Shown one piece after another: positions 62,268-64,000 of a DNA stretch of 64,000 bases (position 1 is its first letter; every line of letters begins with the position of its first letter). A program made the position numbers and the translations under genes. Below the pieces are notes generated by a model that saw only the letters and a program-made list of their open reading frames with translations, did not search any database and had not been told where the DNA came from. Source of the stretch: CAXXIC01 sp964534355 (GTDB lineage: Bacteria; Bacteroidota; Bacteroidia; Bacteroidales; UBA7332); NCBI GenBank assembly GCA_964534355.1, contig CAZHNZ010000002.1, forward strand, positions 1-64,000, read 5' to 3'.

Positions 62268-63707
62268 ATGATGTTTTTCAGTTCGGGTCACTGGTTGACC
62301 ATTACGCTTCAAATCCTTTATCTGATTACAACAGTAGCAGGAGTAATCGTCGTGATTGCAGGCAACCGCAATCCGGTGAAAACTCTGGCCTGGATTTTAT
62401 TGTTTTTCTTACTTCCTTTTCTGAGCATCATTTTTTATCTTTTTTTTGGCATGGACTATACCCGACAACGGCTTATTTCGCGCAAAAAAAGAAGAAAATT
62501 GATCAATCTGCACGCCTACCCTTCCCAAAACACGAATCAGGATGTTATTGACCCCGTCTATTCTACACTGTCGAAATATCTCAATCACCTGAATCAATTT
62601 CCGCTTTCCACACAAAATGAACTGACAATTTACGATCAGGGAAAACTAAAATTTGATCAACTATTGATAGACATCAGTCTGGCGGAAAGAGAAATTCATA
62701 TTGAATATTACATTATTGAAGCCGACGAAATAGGCAATAAGCTGAAAGATTTGCTTATTGAAAAGGCAAAACAAGGCATAAAAGTCAGAATGCTGTACGA
62801 CGACGTAGGATGCTGGAAAGTGCCCGTCAGTTTCTTCGAAGAGATGAGAAGTGCCGGCATCGAAGTGTTTAGTTTTCTGGAAGTCAGATTTCACCGGCTG
62901 ACTAGCAAAATCAATTTCCGCAACCACAGAAAGATTGTTGTAATAGACGGAAAAACAGGCTATACCGGTGGCATGAATATCGCAGATCGCTATTGGAAAG
63001 GCGTGACATGGGGAGACTGGAAAGATTTGCATTTGCGCATAACCGGCAACGGCGTAGAGGCTTTGCAATCTGCATTTCTTATCGACTGGTATTACGTCAC
63101 CAAAGAGCTGCTTCCACTAAAAAATTATCTGCCCGAAACCTCATTTAAGATAAATAGAATTCTGCCTGTACAAATTGTGTGTGGTGGCCCGTTTGGTGAA
63201 TGGCGGGAGATTCTTCATGCTTATCTGAAACTGATCTACACCGCCAAACGATACATCTATCTGCAAACACCCTACTTTTTGCCGGGCGAAAGTTTGCTGA
63301 CAGCGCTTCAAACCGCAGCTTTAAGTGGCGTAGAGGTGAGGCTGATGATTCCGGCAAAGTCCGATACCATAATGGTGCAACGGGCCACAAACTCTTACCT
63401 GAAATCGGTCCTGAAAGCCGGGGTTAAAGTGTATTTGTATCAACAGGGATTTTTGCACTCAAAAATGATTGTTTCTGATGATTATATCTCGACTGTAGGT
63501 TCTACTAATCTCGATTTCAGAAGCTTCGAGCATAATTTCGAAATCAACACCTTCATATACAACCGCGAAACGGCCATTCAGCTCAAAGAGATATTTCTTC
63601 AGGATCAGAACAGATGCAACCGCATTATTTTAAGTCAATGGGTAAAAAGGCCCCTGGGCACACGATTTCTTGAATCGATTATCCGGCTATTCAGCCCCCT
63701 TCTGTAA
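62268..63707 (+). CDS. cls: Cardiolipin synthase
   Basis: The 479-residue protein has two N-terminal membrane helices (ITLQILYLITTVAGVIVVIA and LAWILLFFLLPFLSIIFYL) and two phospholipase-D HKD motifs: H220-x-K-x4-D (HRKIVVIDG) and H397-x-K-x4-D (HSKMIVSDDYISTVGSTN). It joins two phosphatidylglycerol molecules to cardiolipin and glycerol at the inner membrane. Its last 21 bases overlap the convergent rsmD gene. Confidence 0.95.
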   Translation: MMFFSSGHWLTITLQILYLITTVAGVIVVIAGNRNPVKTLAWILLFFLLPFLSIIFYLFFGMDYTRQRLISRKKRRKLINLHAYPSQNTNQDVIDPVYSTLSKYLNHLNQFPLSTQNELTIYDQGKLKFDQLLIDISLAEREIHIEYYIIEADEIGNKLKDLLIEKAKQGIKVRMLYDDVGCWKVPVSFFEEMRSAGIEVFSFLEVRFHRLTSKINFRNHRKIVVIDGKTGYTGGMNIADRYWKGVTWGDWKDLHLRITGNGVEALQSAFLIDWYYVTKELLPLKNYLPETSFKINRILPVQIVCGGPFGEWREILHAYLKLIYTAKRYIYLQTPYFLPGESLLTALQTAALSGVEVRLMIPAKSDTIMVQRATNSYLKSVLKAGVKVYLYQQGFLHSKMIVSDDYISTVGSTNLDFRSFEHNFEINTFIYNRETAIQLKEIFLQDQNRCNRIILSQWVKRPLGTRFLESIIRLFSPLL

Positions 63708-64000
63708 CGAGAAAAAGCTAAAATTCACACTACCATATACCCGCTTCTGCAAAAACTGAGGCATTGCAGAAAAATCGTTGTTGCGCGAATGTTCGAGCAC
63801 AAACAGGCCATCATCGCTGAGTAAATTACAATCGAATACAAGAGAAGGAATGGTGTCGAGCTCTTTCAAATCGTAAGGCGGATCGGCAAAAATAAAATCG
63901 AATTTTTCATTCGTACTTCTGATAAATTTGAACACATCACCTTTCACCGGTATCATCCGGTTAGCCTTTAACTCATTCAAAACTTTACATATAAACGAAA
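63687..64000 (-). CDS. rsmD: 16S rRNA (guanine966-N2)-methyltransferase, C-terminal part
   Basis: The frame is open to the right edge of the window, so the N-terminus is missing; the visible ~104 residues include VKGDVFKFI, the catalytic FADPPYDL motif (N/DPPY class) and LFVLEHSRNN, as in RsmD. It methylates G966 of 16S rRNA. The internal TTG at 63980 is not a start. The stop lies inside the end of cls. Confidence 0.88.
   Translation of the reverse strand, partial: SFICKVLNELKANRMIPVKGDVFKFIRSTNEKFDFIFADPPYDLKELDTIPSLVFDCNLLSDDGLFVLEHSRNNDFSAMPQFLQKRVYGSVNFSFFSLQKGAE

Noticed and set aside
1..64000. Prophage, integrative element or insertion sequence
   Set aside because: No integrase, transposase, phage structural or conjugation gene and no att-like duplication at the tRNA were seen; the only mobile-like unit is the four-helix-bundle cassette.

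Overview
The window is chromosomal DNA from a member of the Bacteroidota, most likely an anaerobic or fermentative Bacteroidales relative; I cannot name a genus. The signs are: promoters of the TTTG-N19-TAnnTTTG type (best before the cold-shock gene and the tRNA gene), a TonB-dependent receptor paired with a DUF4249 lipoprotein, proteins with type IX secretion (T9SS) sorting ends, a GldF-GldG fusion, a PorT-like barrel, a SPOR lipoprotein, a GGGtGRT protein, and the bifunctional HisB. DNA is AT-rich, gaps are short, and I see no transposase, integrase, phage gene or CRISPR array.

Layout. 0-8 kb: end of a CPA2-type antiporter, a ferredoxin/ASKHA corrinoid-activator-like protein, MgtC, an ABC-F ATPase, a flavodoxin-fold oxidoreductase and DnaB. 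The dnaB/porin gap (7.8-8.06 kb) is packed with short tandem repeats. 8-15 kb: cell-envelope genes (Porin_10 barrel, lytic transglycosylase, T9SS cargo, triple-LysM protein with a PBP1-like domain, PorT-like barrel). 15.2-17.4 kb: a strongly codon-biased pair, an IscU-like scaffold and the GGGtGRT protein, split by a frameshifted four-helix-bundle gene that sits between 21-bp inverted repeats. 17.5-25.3 kb: TonB receptor/DUF4249, GldFG fusion, SPOR lipoprotein, HisB. 25.4-27.9 kb: a membrane polyferredoxin and a Tat-exported DUF362 protein. 27.9-32.7 kb: a 1,600-residue cytoplasmic hybrid histidine kinase. 33.3-47.8 kb: LruC-domain lipoprotein, MltF-like transglycosylase overlapping an Ogt gene, two outer-membrane proteins, RNase R, S41 peptidase, M6 metalloprotease, and a thioredoxin-fold protein without its cysteines. 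48-50.1 kb: Dabb, ACT and phenylacetate-CoA ligase operon. 50.4-54.9 kb: apt with a Tsx-like barrel, GNAT, cold-shock protein with a long structured leader, AraC/GyrI regulator, tRNA-Leu(UAG), a structured repeat region and a Nudix hydrolase. 55-64 kb: large TPR protein, plugless barrel, topoisomerase I, cardiolipin synthase and the end of rsmD.

Much of the window serves the envelope: peptidoglycan cleavage, outer-membrane barrels, T9SS cargo and TonB import. The rest is housekeeping. The observations most worth a second look are the interrupted IscU-like/GGGtGRT locus, the cold-shock leader with interleaved stems that can form a pseudoknot or switch, the heptad repeat cluster that overlaps the dnaB promoter, and the polyferredoxin that appears to carry Fe-S clusters on both sides of the membrane. 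All calls come from reading the sequence; no database search was run.
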